Assembly: GCA_033794685.1 (NCBI GenBank)
Contig: JARAYZ010000001.1
From: Lentzea sp033794685
GTDB lineage: Bacteria; Actinomycetota; Actinomycetes; Mycobacteriales; Pseudonocardiaceae
DNA length: 64,000 nt
Reading direction: 5' to 3' (one strand)
The translations under genes and the position numbers were made by a program. The notes beneath the pieces are model-generated. The model had not been told where the DNA came from. It made no database searches and was given only the letters and a program-made list of their open reading frames with translations. Numbering within the stretch: position 1 is the first letter of the stretch; each line of letters begins with the position of its first letter. Below are positions 51,564 to 60,854 of the stretch, piece after piece.

Positions 51564-52661
51564 TCAGGGCACCTTCAGCGCGGTGAGCATGCCGCCCACC
51601 GCCGCGTGCCACGGGTACTGCTCGGCTCGGGCCCTCGCGGCCTCCCGTGAGCCCGACTCCAGCAGGTGCTGAGCAGCACGCGCGAAGGCCTCGGCGTGGT
51701 CCGGGACCGCCGCTCCGCAGGACGGCTGGACGATCTCCTTCAGGGCGCTGCTCCGGCTGACCACGACCGGGGTGCCGCTGGCCAGTGCCTCCAGGGCCGC
51801 CAGGCCGAACGTCTCGTGCGGGCCCGGTGCCAGGGAGAGGTCCGCCGAGGCCAGGAGCGCGGCAACGTCCAAACGCGACTTCACGAAGCCCAGGAACGTC
51901 ACGGGCAGGTTCGCCGCCCGCTTCTCCAGGGAGGTGCGTCTCGGGCCGTCGCCCGCGATGACCAGGCGGGCGGAGTGGCCCTGTTCGTGGAGTTCGGCGA
52001 GGGTGTCCACGGAGCGTTCGACGTGTTTCTCGGGCGAGAGGCGTCCACAGTGGATCAGCAGGTTCTCCTTGCCCTGCAACAGGTCACGTCTCAGGTCTGC
52101 CGAGTGACGGCTCGGCGTGAAGGTGGCGAGGTCCACGCCGAGGGGTACCTGGGCCACGTTCGTCGCGCCGATCCGGTCGAACTCCTCGCGGGCGAACGCC
52201 GTCGTGCAGACGACGGTGTCGTAGGAGGCGGCCATGCGGCGGTTCGCCCAGTCCGCGCCCCGTTCGGCTGGAGTGCTGGGGAGCACGAACCGGAGCAGGC
52301 GGTCCAGGCGTTCGTGGGAGATGACGACGTTCGGGATGTCGCGTTCGCTCGCCCAGGCGCCCATGCCCCGCAGCGTGAGGCGGTCGGACACCTCCAGGCG
52401 ATCGGGCTTCAGCTGCTCCACCAACGATTTCACGCGCCACGGGTCGACCACCCGATAGCCGCCGGTGTACGGGATCTTGAGCGCGGGCAATGTGATCCGG
52501 CGGACACCACCCGGTAGTTCCTCGTCCGCGCGGTGGGCGCCCGGTACGACGAGCACCACCTCGTGGCCCAGCTGTGCGTAGCCGGTGCCCAGGTGGTGCA
52601 GCGCCGTGCGGAGACCGCCGGACTTGGGGCCGTAGAAGTTGGCCAGTTGCACGATCCTCAA
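51564..52661 (-). CDS. GT4-family glycosyltransferase
   Basis: The 365-residue retaining GT-B enzyme has an N-terminal acceptor domain (MRIVQLANFYGPKSGGLRTA) and a C-terminal nucleotide-sugar domain with LLIHCGRLSPEKHVE and GPHETFGLAALEALASGTPV (the E-x7-E motif). It is likely a mannosyl- or glucosyltransferase of envelope lipids or glycans. Its ATG overlaps the mgtA-like stop by 4 bp, so the two glycosyltransferases are co-expressed and may act in sequence (inference). Confidence 0.88.
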   Translation of the reverse strand: MRIVQLANFYGPKSGGLRTALHHLGTGYAQLGHEVVLVVPGAHRADEELPGGVRRITLPALKIPYTGGYRVVDPWRVKSLVEQLKPDRLEVSDRLTLRGMGAWASERDIPNVVISHERLDRLLRFVLPSTPAERGADWANRRMAASYDTVVCTTAFAREEFDRIGATNVAQVPLGVDLATFTPSRHSADLRRDLLQGKENLLIHCGRLSPEKHVERSVDTLAELHEQGHSARLVIAGDGPRRTSLEKRAANLPVTFLGFVKSRLDVAALLASADLSLAPGPHETFGLAALEALASGTPVVVSRSSALKEIVQPSCGAAVPDHAEAFARAAQHLLESGSREAARARAEQYPWHAAVGGMLTALKVP

Positions 52662-53731
52662 GCGGCCGCCTGGTGCGTTAGTCCGATGACCGCGGCGTAG
52701 TGGCCCATCAGTTCGTCGCAGATCGCGGGCCAGGTGCGGGTCAGGACGGACTTGCGCGCGGCCAGGCCGAAGCGCTTGCGCAGCAGCGGGTCGCGCAGGA
52801 GGTCCACGTACTGCGCGATGTCGTCCTCGAAGAGGTAGCCGGTGCGGCCGTGGCGGACCAGGTCGCGGGGGCCGCCCGCGTTCGGGGCGAGCACCGGCAG
52901 GCCGGTGGCGAGGGCTTCCTGGACGGCCTGGCAGAACGTCTCGTGCGGGCCGGTGTGGACGAAGACGTCGAGGGAGGCGTAGGCCTCGGCCAGTTCCTGG
53001 CCGGTGCGGAAGCCCAGGAACTCGGCGTCGGGCATGTCCTTCTCGAGCTGCTCGCGGTCCGGGCCGTCGCCGACGATGCGGAGCTTCACGCCGGGCAGGT
53101 CGTGGAGTTCACGGAGTCGGGAGACCTGCTTCTCCGGGGCCAGGCGGCCGACGTAGCCGATGGTGAGCTCGTCGTTGTGCCCGGGGCGCGGGTGGAAGAG
53201 GTCGATGTCGACGCCTCTGCCCCACCTGTGCACGCGCGGGACGCCGTGGTGTTCCAGCGCCTGCACCGCTGAGCTGGACGGGGCGAGGGTGCGGTCCGCC
53301 AGCGAGTGGAGGCGTCTGGTCCAGCGCCACGCGGCTCGTTTGGTGAGGCCCAGGCCGTAGCTGCCGGCGAACCCGGCCACGTCGGTCTGGTAGACCGCGA
53401 CGGTCGGGACGTCGAGCTTGCGGGCCGCTCTGAGGCCGTAGGCGCCGAGCACGAACGGCGAGGCGAGGTGCACAACGTCCGGCTGGAAGTCGGCCAGCGC
53501 GTGCAGCACTCTCGGGCTCGGCACGCCGATGGGGAGACTCGTCACCCTGGGCACGTCGACCGTCGACACTCTGACGACCGGCGTGCCGTGGTGCTCGTCG
53601 GCACCCGCGCCCGGCGCAACGACCATCGCCTGATGTCCGTTGCGGCGCAGGTGCTCCAGGACCCGGAGCACCGAGTTGGTGACTCCGTTGACCTGGGGCA
53701 GGAAGCTCTCGGTCACGATCGCTACGCGCAC
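52658..53731 (-). CDS. mgtA: GT4-family alpha-mannosyltransferase, MgtA-like
   Basis: The 357-residue protein starts at GTG (M/VRVAIVTESFLPQVNGVTNSV). Typical MgtA/PimB features are VNGVTNSVLRVLEHL, YQTDVAGFAGSYGLGL, TIGYVGRLAPEKQV, VHTGPHETFCQAVQEALATG (E-x7-E) and GPRDLVRHGRTGYL. The mycobacterial homologue uses GDP-mannose to mannosylate a glucuronic-acid/diacylglycerol-type anchor for lipomannan-like glycolipid. It is the first gene of a two-GT operon ahead of menG. An upstream in-frame ATG (53755) is possible. Confidence 0.85.
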   Translation of the reverse strand: MRVAIVTESFLPQVNGVTNSVLRVLEHLRRNGHQAMVVAPGAGADEHHGTPVVRVSTVDVPRVTSLPIGVPSPRVLHALADFQPDVVHLASPFVLGAYGLRAARKLDVPTVAVYQTDVAGFAGSYGLGLTKRAAWRWTRRLHSLADRTLAPSSSAVQALEHHGVPRVHRWGRGVDIDLFHPRPGHNDELTIGYVGRLAPEKQVSRLRELHDLPGVKLRIVGDGPDREQLEKDMPDAEFLGFRTGQELAEAYASLDVFVHTGPHETFCQAVQEALATGLPVLAPNAGGPRDLVRHGRTGYLFEDDIAQYVDLLRDPLLRKRFGLAARKSVLTRTWPAICDELMGHYAAVIGLTHQAAA

Positions 53732-53875
53732 AGGGACACCATGGGGTGCCCGCATGAAGTCCGCGTGACCTCAGATTTGACGCGGACGGAACACCTCACG
53801 TCGTGGCCAGGTGATCGTCGATTCGTCATCTGCGCTTCGGTTTCCGGACACACGGCGCGGTGAAACTAGGCCAGC

Positions 53876-54712
53876 ATGACCGTCTTGTCGTCCCGCCCCG
53901 CGCAGCCGGTAGACCCCGGACTGGTGTCCATCGCGCTGGAAGTCGCCGGCCGCCTGGCGAACGACGCCTCGGACGTCATCATGGCCACCGCCGGCCGCGG
54001 CGTGCGTCCCGACTCCGGCGAGTCCCCGTTCGACTGGGTCACCGACACCGACCGCACCCTCGAACGCCACACCCGGCGCGTGCTCACCGCCGAGTTCCCC
54101 TCGATCCCCGTGTTCTGCGAGAACTCCGACGACGGGGACACCCCGAGCGACTCCGAGTTCCGCTGGGTCGTCGACCCCGTCGACGGCACCGCGAACTACA
54201 CCGCGGGCATGCCGTGGTGCGCCTACAGCCTGGCGTTGGTGGACCGCTGGGGCCCCGTCGTCGGTGTCGTCGCCGATCCGTACCGCTCGCAGATCTACGC
54301 CGCCGCTCGTGGCCGTGGCATGCGCGCGAACGGCACGCCGGTTCGTCTGACCGAACGCCAAGGCGACTCTCTTGTCGTGTGCACCGAGATGACGCGCACC
54401 GGGCCGTGGCCTGGCATGGGCGAGTTCATCTCCAAGGCCGCGATAGCCGGTACGGGCGTTCGCGTGCTCGGCTCGAAGTGTCTCGCCGTCGCACAAGTGG
54501 CGCTGGGACACGTTGCAGCTGCTGTCCTGCACGGCTACCACGAGTGGGACGTCGCTGGTGCGGTGTCACTGGCCGTGGAGTCGGGAGCGGTCGTGCTCGA
54601 CCGACGCGGCGAGGGCGCCCAACTGCCCGTGGACGGACTTCTGGTGGCCGCTCCCGAAGCAGCGGACGAGGTGCTGGGCTGGTGGCAGTCGGCGCTTCAG
54701 GTCGACAGCTGA
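53876..54712 (+). CDS. Inositol monophosphatase-family protein (HisN/IMPase-like)
   Basis: The 278-residue member of the IMPase/FBPase fold has WVTDTDRTLER (first metal Asp region), VVDPVDGTANYTAGMPW (DP-x-DGT) at ~residue 101 and YHEWDVAGAVSLAVESGA (WD-x-A). Activity could be inositol-1-phosphate, histidinol-phosphate or 3'-phosphoadenosine hydrolysis; no neighbouring pathway decides it. It diverges from the mgtA gene and overlaps the converging 206-aa gene by 16 bp. Confidence 0.87.
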   Translation: MTVLSSRPAQPVDPGLVSIALEVAGRLANDASDVIMATAGRGVRPDSGESPFDWVTDTDRTLERHTRRVLTAEFPSIPVFCENSDDGDTPSDSEFRWVVDPVDGTANYTAGMPWCAYSLALVDRWGPVVGVVADPYRSQIYAAARGRGMRANGTPVRLTERQGDSLVVCTEMTRTGPWPGMGEFISKAAIAGTGVRVLGSKCLAVAQVALGHVAAAVLHGYHEWDVAGAVSLAVESGAVVLDRRGEGAQLPVDGLLVAAPEAADEVLGWWQSALQVDS

Positions 54713-55317
54713 GGAAGCTGGTTCTCCAGCATCTCGAGGTGCGTGCGGGCCTCGTCCAACTCCGGGTGGTCGAACATCTGCAGCGCCACCCGTCCGACCT
54801 CGTTCTCGAACGCGTGGAAGTCGTGCGTGGCCTTGAGCAGCCGCTGGTAGACGGGGTGCTGCCGGTCGACGGCCCCCAGCGCCCTGCCGAGCTGGGCGAT
54901 GCCGCGCACGTCGTCGAGCTCCGCGGCGAGCTGCCCGCTGATGCGCTGCAGCCAGTCCTTGGCGGGTGAGTTCGGCACGGTCTGGACCGCCGCGGCGACC
55001 CTGCGTGTCGACTCGGAACAGCGTTCGACCAGGTCGGACCACATGTCGAAGGGCTGCTGCGGGAACGGCGGGTGCATCGGCAGCGGCTGCCGGCGCGGCC
55101 GCTGGACCGAGCTGCGGATGGCGCCCACGACGGTGCCGACGACGGTTCCCGGGATGCCGCCCAGCAGGACGGCGACGAAGGCGATCGCGAAGAAGGTGAT
55201 GACGGGCGAGGACGGCGGCTTGTCACTGGGGACGGACGCGTCCATGACCGCGGTGAGGACGCCCATGAGCAGGGTGCCGATCAGGGCACCCCAGAGAGCC
55301 GAACGGACGACCACCAT
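54697..55317 (-). CDS. Two-helix membrane protein of unknown function
   Basis: The 206-residue protein has two N-terminal membrane helices (SALWGALIGTLLMGVLTAVM and ITFFAIAFVAVLLGGIPGTVVG). A ~120-residue soluble helical domain follows, rich in Glu/His/Leu (RLLKATHDFHAFENEVGRVALQMF). I do not recognise a family. The 3' end overlaps the IMPase-like gene on the other strand by 16 bp. There is no visible signal for a specific role. Confidence 0.75.
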   Translation of the reverse strand: MVVVRSALWGALIGTLLMGVLTAVMDASVPSDKPPSSPVITFFAIAFVAVLLGGIPGTVVGTVVGAIRSSVQRPRRQPLPMHPPFPQQPFDMWSDLVERCSESTRRVAAAVQTVPNSPAKDWLQRISGQLAAELDDVRGIAQLGRALGAVDRQHPVYQRLLKATHDFHAFENEVGRVALQMFDHPELDEARTHLEMLENQLPQLST

Positions 55318-55359
55318 GACGTCGATCGTGCCATGTTCATCGGCCGTTCGTGCGGAAAC

Positions 55360-56415
55360 TCAGGCGTCGAAGTCAACCGTGACGCACTCGCTGGTCGGCA
55401 GGGCCTGACAGGTCAGCACGAACCCGGCAGCCACCTCCGACTCGTCGAGGGCGTAGTTGCGCCGCATCTCGACGGTGCCCTCGGTGACGAGCGCCCGGCA
55501 CGTGCCGCAGACCCCGCCCTTGCAGGCGAACGGCAGGTCGGCGCGGACGCGTTGGGCGGCGTCCAGGATCGGCTCGTCGGCGGGCAGCGGCAGGGTGGTC
55601 GTCTTGCCGTCCAGCACGACCGTGACGGAGGCTGCCGCGTCGATGACGGCTTCCGTGCGGCGCGGAGGGGGCGGCGGCTCGTCCACGTAGAAGAGCTCGT
55701 GATGCACGCGATCCGTCGGCACGCCACGATCGCGCAGCACGGCTGTGGCGTCCTGCACCATCTCGTAGGGGCCGCACAGCCACCACTCGTCGATGGCGTC
55801 GAACGGAACGACGCTGCCGAACAGCGCCGTCAGCTTCTCGGCGGTCAGGCGGCCGGTGAACAGTTCGACGTCGCGCGGTTCGCGGGACAGCACGTGGATC
55901 AGCTGGAACGTGGCCGGGTAGCGGTCCTTCAGGTCGGCCAGCTCGTCCGCGAACATCACCGTGTTCGTGCTGCGGTTGCCGTACATCAGGGTCACGCGGG
56001 CGCCCGTCGCGAGGACGGTCGCGGCGATCGACAGGGCCGGGGTGATGCCCGACCCCGCGACGACCAGGCCGTGGTGCGTGCCGGTGCCGGACGGCGTGAA
56101 CTTGCCCAGCGGCGGCAGGACCTCCAGCACGTCACCGGGGGCGACGCGGTCGACCAGCCAGGTCGAGAACTGGCCGCCGTCGACGCGGCGCACGCCGATG
56201 CGCGGGGCGGCGCCGGTGGGAGCGCAGATCGAGTACGAGCGGCGTTCGTCGCCCTGGCGCACGGTCAGGTACTGGCCGGCGGTGAAGGCGAACTCCTCCG
56301 ACACGTCCTCGGGCACGTCGAACGTGACGGCCACGGCGTCGTCGCAGAGGCGGTCGACGCGGGCGACCGTCAGCTTGTGGAAGGCAGCCCCTCGCTTCCC
56401 ATTCTTGGGCGCCAC
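55360..56415 (-). CDS. paaE: Phenylacetyl-CoA epoxidase reductase subunit PaaE
   Basis: The 351-residue reductase has an N-terminal ferredoxin-NADP reductase module: FAD-binding RRSYSICAP at ~residue 58 and NADPH-binding VVAGSGITPALSI. A C-terminal plant-type [2Fe-2S] ferredoxin domain has ACKGGVCGTCRALV and a final Cys in FVLTCQA. It passes electrons to the PaaAC di-iron oxygenase. It is the last gene of paaABCDE, abutting paaD by 0 bp. Confidence 0.95.
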   Translation of the reverse strand: MAPKNGKRGAAFHKLTVARVDRLCDDAVAVTFDVPEDVSEEFAFTAGQYLTVRQGDERRSYSICAPTGAAPRIGVRRVDGGQFSTWLVDRVAPGDVLEVLPPLGKFTPSGTGTHHGLVVAGSGITPALSIAATVLATGARVTLMYGNRSTNTVMFADELADLKDRYPATFQLIHVLSREPRDVELFTGRLTAEKLTALFGSVVPFDAIDEWWLCGPYEMVQDATAVLRDRGVPTDRVHHELFYVDEPPPPPRRTEAVIDAAASVTVVLDGKTTTLPLPADEPILDAAQRVRADLPFACKGGVCGTCRALVTEGTVEMRRNYALDESEVAAGFVLTCQALPTSECVTVDFDA

Positions 56416-56907
56416 TCAGATCTCCTTGACGTGCTCGAACGGTTCGGCGCAGGCGTGGCAGCGGCGCAGCGCCTTGCACGCGGTCGAGCCGAACCGTGAA
56501 ATCTCCTGGGTGTTCAGCGAGCCGCACTGCGGGCAGGCGACCTGGCGTGACGGCGGCACCAGGTTCAGCGGGACCGGGCCCGCGGCGACGGGGCCGATGC
56601 GCGACGGTGGCGCGATGCCGGCGGCGGCCAGCTTCTCCCGGCCTTCCTCGCTGATCCAGTCCGTGGTCCAGGCCGGGGAGAGCGACAGGCGCACCTCGAC
56701 GTCCTCGAAGCCCGCCCCGACGAGCGATCGGCGCAGGTCAGCGCCCATCTCGTCGATCGCGGGGCAGCCCGAGTAGGTCGGGGTGATGGTGACGACGACG
56801 CGACCGTCCTGAACGGAGACCTCGCGGAGCACGCCGAGGTCCGCGAGCGTGAGGACCGGGAGTTCCGGGTCCCGCACGGCCGACGCGACCTCCAGTGCCG
56901 TCGTCAC
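56416..56907 (-). CDS. paaD: Phenylacetyl-CoA epoxidase maturation subunit PaaD
   Basis: The 163-residue protein has an N-terminal DUF59/MIP18-like Fe-S assembly domain (SAVRDPELPVLTLADLGVLR, PTYSGCPAIDEM). A C-terminal zinc-ribbon-like part has CPQCGSLNT and CHACAEPF. It helps mature the epoxidase metal centres. The GTG start overlaps the paaC stop (GTGA). Confidence 0.93.
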   Translation of the reverse strand: MTTALEVASAVRDPELPVLTLADLGVLREVSVQDGRVVVTITPTYSGCPAIDEMGADLRRSLVGAGFEDVEVRLSLSPAWTTDWISEEGREKLAAAGIAPPSRIGPVAAGPVPLNLVPPSRQVACPQCGSLNTQEISRFGSTACKALRRCHACAEPFEHVKEI

Positions 56908-57788
56908 CAGACCGCTCCGGGCAGCGAGCGGTGCAGGTGCTGCATCTCGGCCAGCAGGTAACCCATGGTCTCGGTGTGCACGCCGTCGCGACCGGCCATG
57001 CCGGCGACGCGGGCGGCCTTCGTATCCGTCGGGCGGGTGAGGCCGGCGGCGCTCAGCACCGCTTCCAGCACGCCGTCCACTTCGGACCTCAGGGACGCGG
57101 GGTCGACGGCGACGCCCTGGAGGACGACTTCGACCTGGTGCGTCGCGAACAGCTCGTCCACGAACGGCCACACGCGATCGAGGCCCGCCTGCATGCGGCG
57201 GTGGGACTCGTCGGTCCCGTCGCCGAGCCTGACGACCCACTGGGCGGCGTGGTCGCGGTGGTAGGCCAGCTCCTTGAGGCCCTTCTCGGCGATCGCCTTG
57301 AGGACCGGGTCGGCCGAGCCGCGCAAACGTGAGAACAGGGCGAGCCGCCACGACGAGAACACCAGCAGGCGCGCGATGGTCGCCGCGAAGTCACCGCCGG
57401 GACCGGGACCGCAGTCGATCTCGGCCAGGTGCACGTTGCGGAACTCGCGTTCGTCGCGCAGGTAGGCGAGCTCGTCCTCGGTCCTGCCCAGCACCTCACC
57501 GGCGCGCGTGAGCAGCATGCGGGCCTGGCCCAGCAGGTCGAGGGCGATGTTGGCGAGCGCGATGTCCTCTTCCAGCTCGGGAGCGCGCGAGCACCACTCC
57601 GAGAGCCGCTGCGAGTAGATCAGCGCGTCGTCGCCGAGCATCAGGCAGTACGCGGCGAGGGCGTCCTTGTCGACGCCGGCCGGGAACTCGCGGTTCACAC
57701 CGGTCAGGGCCTCCGAGAAGCCCGTGCCGAACGCCCAGTGCGCGTCCTCGCCACCCAGCAAGGACTCGTATGCGTTGTCGAAGCTCAT
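56904..57788 (-). CDS. paaC: Phenylacetyl-CoA epoxidase structural subunit PaaC
   Basis: The 294-residue ferritin-like partner of PaaA has LMLGDDALIYSQRLSEWCSRAP, DLLGQARMLLTRAG, and KELAYHRDHAAQWVVRLGDGT at ~residue 165. It lacks the full di-iron ligand set and mainly scaffolds PaaA. I took ATG 57788 (MSFDNAYESL); a TTG 12 bp upstream is an alternative. Confidence 0.94.
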   Translation of the reverse strand: MSFDNAYESLLGGEDAHWAFGTGFSEALTGVNREFPAGVDKDALAAYCLMLGDDALIYSQRLSEWCSRAPELEEDIALANIALDLLGQARMLLTRAGEVLGRTEDELAYLRDEREFRNVHLAEIDCGPGPGGDFAATIARLLVFSSWRLALFSRLRGSADPVLKAIAEKGLKELAYHRDHAAQWVVRLGDGTDESHRRMQAGLDRVWPFVDELFATHQVEVVLQGVAVDPASLRSEVDGVLEAVLSAAGLTRPTDTKAARVAGMAGRDGVHTETMGYLLAEMQHLHRSLPGAVW

Positions 57789-57852
57789 CAGGCCGACCAA
57801 TCGCGGGGTGAGGCGTTGTCACTGTGTTTTGCGGGACACCCGCACCCGAGTT

Positions 57853-58137
57853 TCATAGGTGCGGCACGTCCTCGGGAATCGCGTAGAACGTCGGGTGCCG
57901 GTAGACCTTGTCCCCCGCCGGCGCGAAGAACGGGTCCTTCTCGTCCGGCGACGAGGCGGTGATCTCCGTGGCGGGCACGACCCAGATCGACACGCCCTCG
58001 TTGCGGCGCGTGTAGACGTCACGGGCGTTGCGCAGTGCCATCTCGGCGTCCGGCGCGTGCAGCGAACCGACGTGCACGTGGTTCAGCCCGCGCTTGCCGC
58101 GCACGAACACTTCCCACAGCGGCCAAGACGTGCTCAC
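57853..58137 (-). CDS. paaB: Phenylacetyl-CoA epoxidase subunit PaaB
   Basis: The 94-residue protein reads WPLWEVFVRGKRGLNHVHVG and SLHAPDAEMALRNARDVYTRR, the standard PaaB sequence, and ends FYAIPEDVPHL. It bridges PaaAC dimers. It overlaps paaA by 4 bp; a 64-bp gap separates it from paaC. Confidence 0.95.
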   Translation of the reverse strand: MSTSWPLWEVFVRGKRGLNHVHVGSLHAPDAEMALRNARDVYTRRNEGVSIWVVPATEITASSPDEKDPFFAPAGDKVYRHPTFYAIPEDVPHL

Positions 58138-59072
58138 GCGGCACCTTCCTTACGTGCGTGCTTCGCGGCGTGCGCGGCCGCGGCATCGCGGACCCACGCA
58201 CCGTCCTCGTGCGCCTTGCGACGGTGGGCGATGCGCTGCTCGTTGCAGACCCCGCCACCCTTGACGACCTGCCAGAACTCGTCCCAGTCCGGCTGGCCGA
58301 AGTCGTACTCCCCGCGCTCCTCGTTCCACTTGATGTCCGGGTCGGGGAAGGTCACGCCGAGCGCCGCGGCCTGCGGCATGCTCATGTTCACGAACTTCTG
58401 CCGCAGCTCGTCGTTGGTGTCGCGCTTGATCCGCCACGCCATGGACTGCTCGGTGTTCGTGGACTCCGAGTCCGGCGGGCCGAACATCATCAGCGCCGGC
58501 CACCACCAGCGGTTCACCGAGTCCTGGACCATGTCCTTCTGCTGCTGGGTGCCGCGCATCATCGTCATCAGGAGCTCGTAGCCCTGACGCTGATGGAACG
58601 ACTCCTCCTTGCAGATGCGGATCATGGCGCGCGCGTACGGCCCGTAGGACGTGCGGCACAGAGGCACCTGGTTGCAGATCGCGGCACCGTCAACGAGCCA
58701 CCCGATGACGCCGACGTCGGCGAACGTGAGCGTCGGGTAGTTGAAGATCGAGGAGTACTTCTGACGGCCCTCGATGAGCTTGGTCGTCAGGTCCTCGCGG
58801 TCGGCGCCGAGCGTCTCGGTCGCCGAGTAGAGGTACAGCCCGTGGCCCGCCTCGTCCTGCACCTTCGCCAGGAGGATCGCCTTGCGGCGCAGCGAGGGAG
58901 CGCGGCTGATCCAGTTGCCCTCCGGCTGCATCCCGATGATCTCGGAGTGCGCGTGCTGGGCGATCTGCCTGATCAGGGTCTTGCGGTAGCCGTCGGGCAT
59001 CCAGTCACGCGGCTCGATGCGCGCTTCGGACTGCACGGTGCGCTCGAAGCGCAGCTCCAGGTCATCCGCCAT
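58134..59072 (-). CDS. paaA: Phenylacetyl-CoA epoxidase catalytic subunit PaaA
   Basis: The 312-residue di-iron oxygenase starts MADDLELRFERTVQ. Iron ligands are visible in LAKVQDEAGHGLYLYS (ExxH) and RICKEESFHQRQGYELL (E-ExxH). It epoxidises phenylacetyl-CoA with O2 in aerobic phenylacetate degradation. It is the first gene of a five-gene operon; the CoA ligase, PaaG, PaaZ and later steps are not in this window. Confidence 0.96.
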   Translation of the reverse strand: MADDLELRFERTVQSEARIEPRDWMPDGYRKTLIRQIAQHAHSEIIGMQPEGNWISRAPSLRRKAILLAKVQDEAGHGLYLYSATETLGADREDLTTKLIEGRQKYSSIFNYPTLTFADVGVIGWLVDGAAICNQVPLCRTSYGPYARAMIRICKEESFHQRQGYELLMTMMRGTQQQKDMVQDSVNRWWWPALMMFGPPDSESTNTEQSMAWRIKRDTNDELRQKFVNMSMPQAAALGVTFPDPDIKWNEERGEYDFGQPDWDEFWQVVKGGGVCNEQRIAHRRKAHEDGAWVRDAAAAHAAKHARKEGAA

Positions 59073-59081
59073 GCCCCGATG

Positions 59082-59513
59082 TTACACCCGAGTGCCGAAT
59101 CTGCGTAGAACTGTCACAACCGCTGCGATGACGATCCAGACGGACACGAGGAAGGTTCCGACGGGAAGCAAGCTCAGCACCGCCGTGCGTCCGGCGACGC
59201 GCGTCAGTTCGGGGTTCGTCTGGTCGTACTCGACCCGCACGTTGTCCCCGACGTTGAGCCCCGCCGGGTACAGCACGCCCTGGGACGGGATGATCACGCG
59301 CCCGTCCGGTGTGGCGTAGCGCACAACGGTGCGGTTGAAGGACACGGAGTCGACCTGAGCGACCGCCTGCCCCATCGACCGCTCGATGGCCACGTCGTCA
59401 CGCCAACAGGCGATGGGCAGGAGCACGCACACGAGCGTGATCACGCCACCGACGACGAACAAGGCCTTGCAGACCGCACGGCGGACGCGCACACCGCGGG
59501 GCGACTTGGTCAC
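59082..59513 (-). CDS. DUF3592-type membrane protein
   Basis: The 143-residue protein has two membrane helices (ALFVVGGVITLVCVLLPIACW and VGTFLVSVWIVIAAVVTVL) flanking a small extracytoplasmic beta domain (VSFNRTVVRYATPDGRVIIP, NVGDNVRVEYDQTNPELTRV). That layout is characteristic of DUF3592. I prefer GTG 59513 because GGAGGA lies 4 bp upstream; an earlier GTG (59528) would include the ribosome site. Function unknown. It lies 9 bp upstream of paaA in the same direction but is not obviously related. Confidence 0.82.
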   Translation of the reverse strand: MTKSPRGVRVRRAVCKALFVVGGVITLVCVLLPIACWRDDVAIERSMGQAVAQVDSVSFNRTVVRYATPDGRVIIPSQGVLYPAGLNVGDNVRVEYDQTNPELTRVAGRTAVLSLLPVGTFLVSVWIVIAAVVTVLRRFGTRV

Positions 59514-59591
59514 TGCGTCCTCCACCACAACTGAGAAGTCTAGAGGCGGGCGGATGCCGCGCTTTCAGGTTCGTTTCCATAAAGTCGGAGC

Positions 59592-60824
59592 GTGACCTCA
59601 GCACCGACATCGCGAGCACGGCAGCGAATCCGCGTCCGGTCCCGGCGCGACACCGCCGGTGACCTGCTCGGACTGCTGCCGGACCCCGAGCGCGCGCTCG
59701 CCTGGGTGCGGGACGGGTCCGGTCTGGTCGGCTGGGGCGAGGCAGCGCGACTCGAGGTCAGCGGCCCGGACCGGTTCGCGCAGGCGGACAAGTGGTGGCG
59801 GGAGTTCTGCGCCCACCTCGACGTCGACGACACGCTGGACGTCCCGGGCAGCGGCCCCGTGGCGTTCGTCTCGATGGCCTTCGCGGACTCGCCGGGCGAC
59901 TCGGTGCTGATCGTGCCCGAGGTGGTCGTGGGCCGCCGCAACGGCGAGCAGTGGATCACCACGATCGGCGCTTCCGACACCGCGCCGCTGGTAGCGCCGC
60001 TCTCACGACCTTCTTCGGTCCGGTACTCGAACGGGCAACTGCCGGTCACGCAGTACCGCGAGGCCGTGCGCAGGGCAGTGCGGCGGATGCGCGGCGGCGA
60101 CCTGGACAAGGTGGTGCTGGCGCACGACCTCATCGCCGTGACCGACCGTCGGCTGGACCAGCGGTTCGTGCTGCAAGGTCTCGCACGGCGTTATCCCGAG
60201 TGCTGGACTTATGCGGTGGACGGGCTCGTCGGGGCCACGCCGGAGCTCCTGCTGCGCCGGACCGGGTCGGTCGTGGACTCGCGCGTGCTCGCCGGCACGA
60301 CCTGGCCGCACGACGGCGTTTCGGACGAGGAACTCGCGGCGGCGTTGATGTCGTCGGAGAAGAACCTGGAAGAGCACGACTACGCGATCACCTCTCTCGC
60401 GGAGACGTTGCGGCCCTTTTGCACGACCATGTCCGTCGAGGGACCTTCGATTTTGAGGCTGCCCAACGTTTCGCATCTGTCTTCGGACGTGATCGGGACT
60501 CTGGAGGCGCCGACCTCGTTGCTGCGCCTTGGTGAGGCCGTGCATCCGACCGCCGCTGTGGGCGGGACGCCCCGGCTGGACGCCACTCAGCTGATCTCCC
60601 AGCTGGAGGGGATGGATCGCGGGCGGTACGCCGGGCCGGTCGGGTGGATCGACGGGAACGGGGACGGAGAGCTCGGGATCGCGTTGCGGTGCGCGCAGAT
60701 CTCCGGGTCCACGGCCCGGTTGTTCGCCGGGTGCGGGCTCGTCGCCGACTCGGATCCGGACATCGAGGTCCAGGAGGCGCACGCCAAGATGCGGCCTATG
60801 CGTGAGGCCCTCGAAGGGCTTTAG
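59592..60824 (+). CDS. menF: Isochorismate synthase (menaquinone pathway)
   Basis: The 410-residue chorismate-utilising enzyme has a C-terminal catalytic domain: DLDKVVLAHDLIAV, VGATPELLLRRTGS, AGTTWP, EAVHPTAAVGGTP and DRGRYAGPVGWIDGNGDGE. The Lys in DKVVLAHD and the HPTxAVGG loop fit isochorismate synthase (MenF/EntC) rather than anthranilate synthase. Near menD, menG and menJ a menaquinone role is most likely. The GTG start is only 6 bp after a TAAAGT -10 element (59580-59585), so it is probably leaderless. Confidence 0.88.
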   Translation: MTSAPTSRARQRIRVRSRRDTAGDLLGLLPDPERALAWVRDGSGLVGWGEAARLEVSGPDRFAQADKWWREFCAHLDVDDTLDVPGSGPVAFVSMAFADSPGDSVLIVPEVVVGRRNGEQWITTIGASDTAPLVAPLSRPSSVRYSNGQLPVTQYREAVRRAVRRMRGGDLDKVVLAHDLIAVTDRRLDQRFVLQGLARRYPECWTYAVDGLVGATPELLLRRTGSVVDSRVLAGTTWPHDGVSDEELAAALMSSEKNLEEHDYAITSLAETLRPFCTTMSVEGPSILRLPNVSHLSSDVIGTLEAPTSLLRLGEAVHPTAAVGGTPRLDATQLISQLEGMDRGRYAGPVGWIDGNGDGELGIALRCAQISGSTARLFAGCGLVADSDPDIEVQEAHAKMRPMREALEGL

Positions 60825-60854
60825 TCACGAAGGCGCGCCAGGCGGTGGTGCCCC

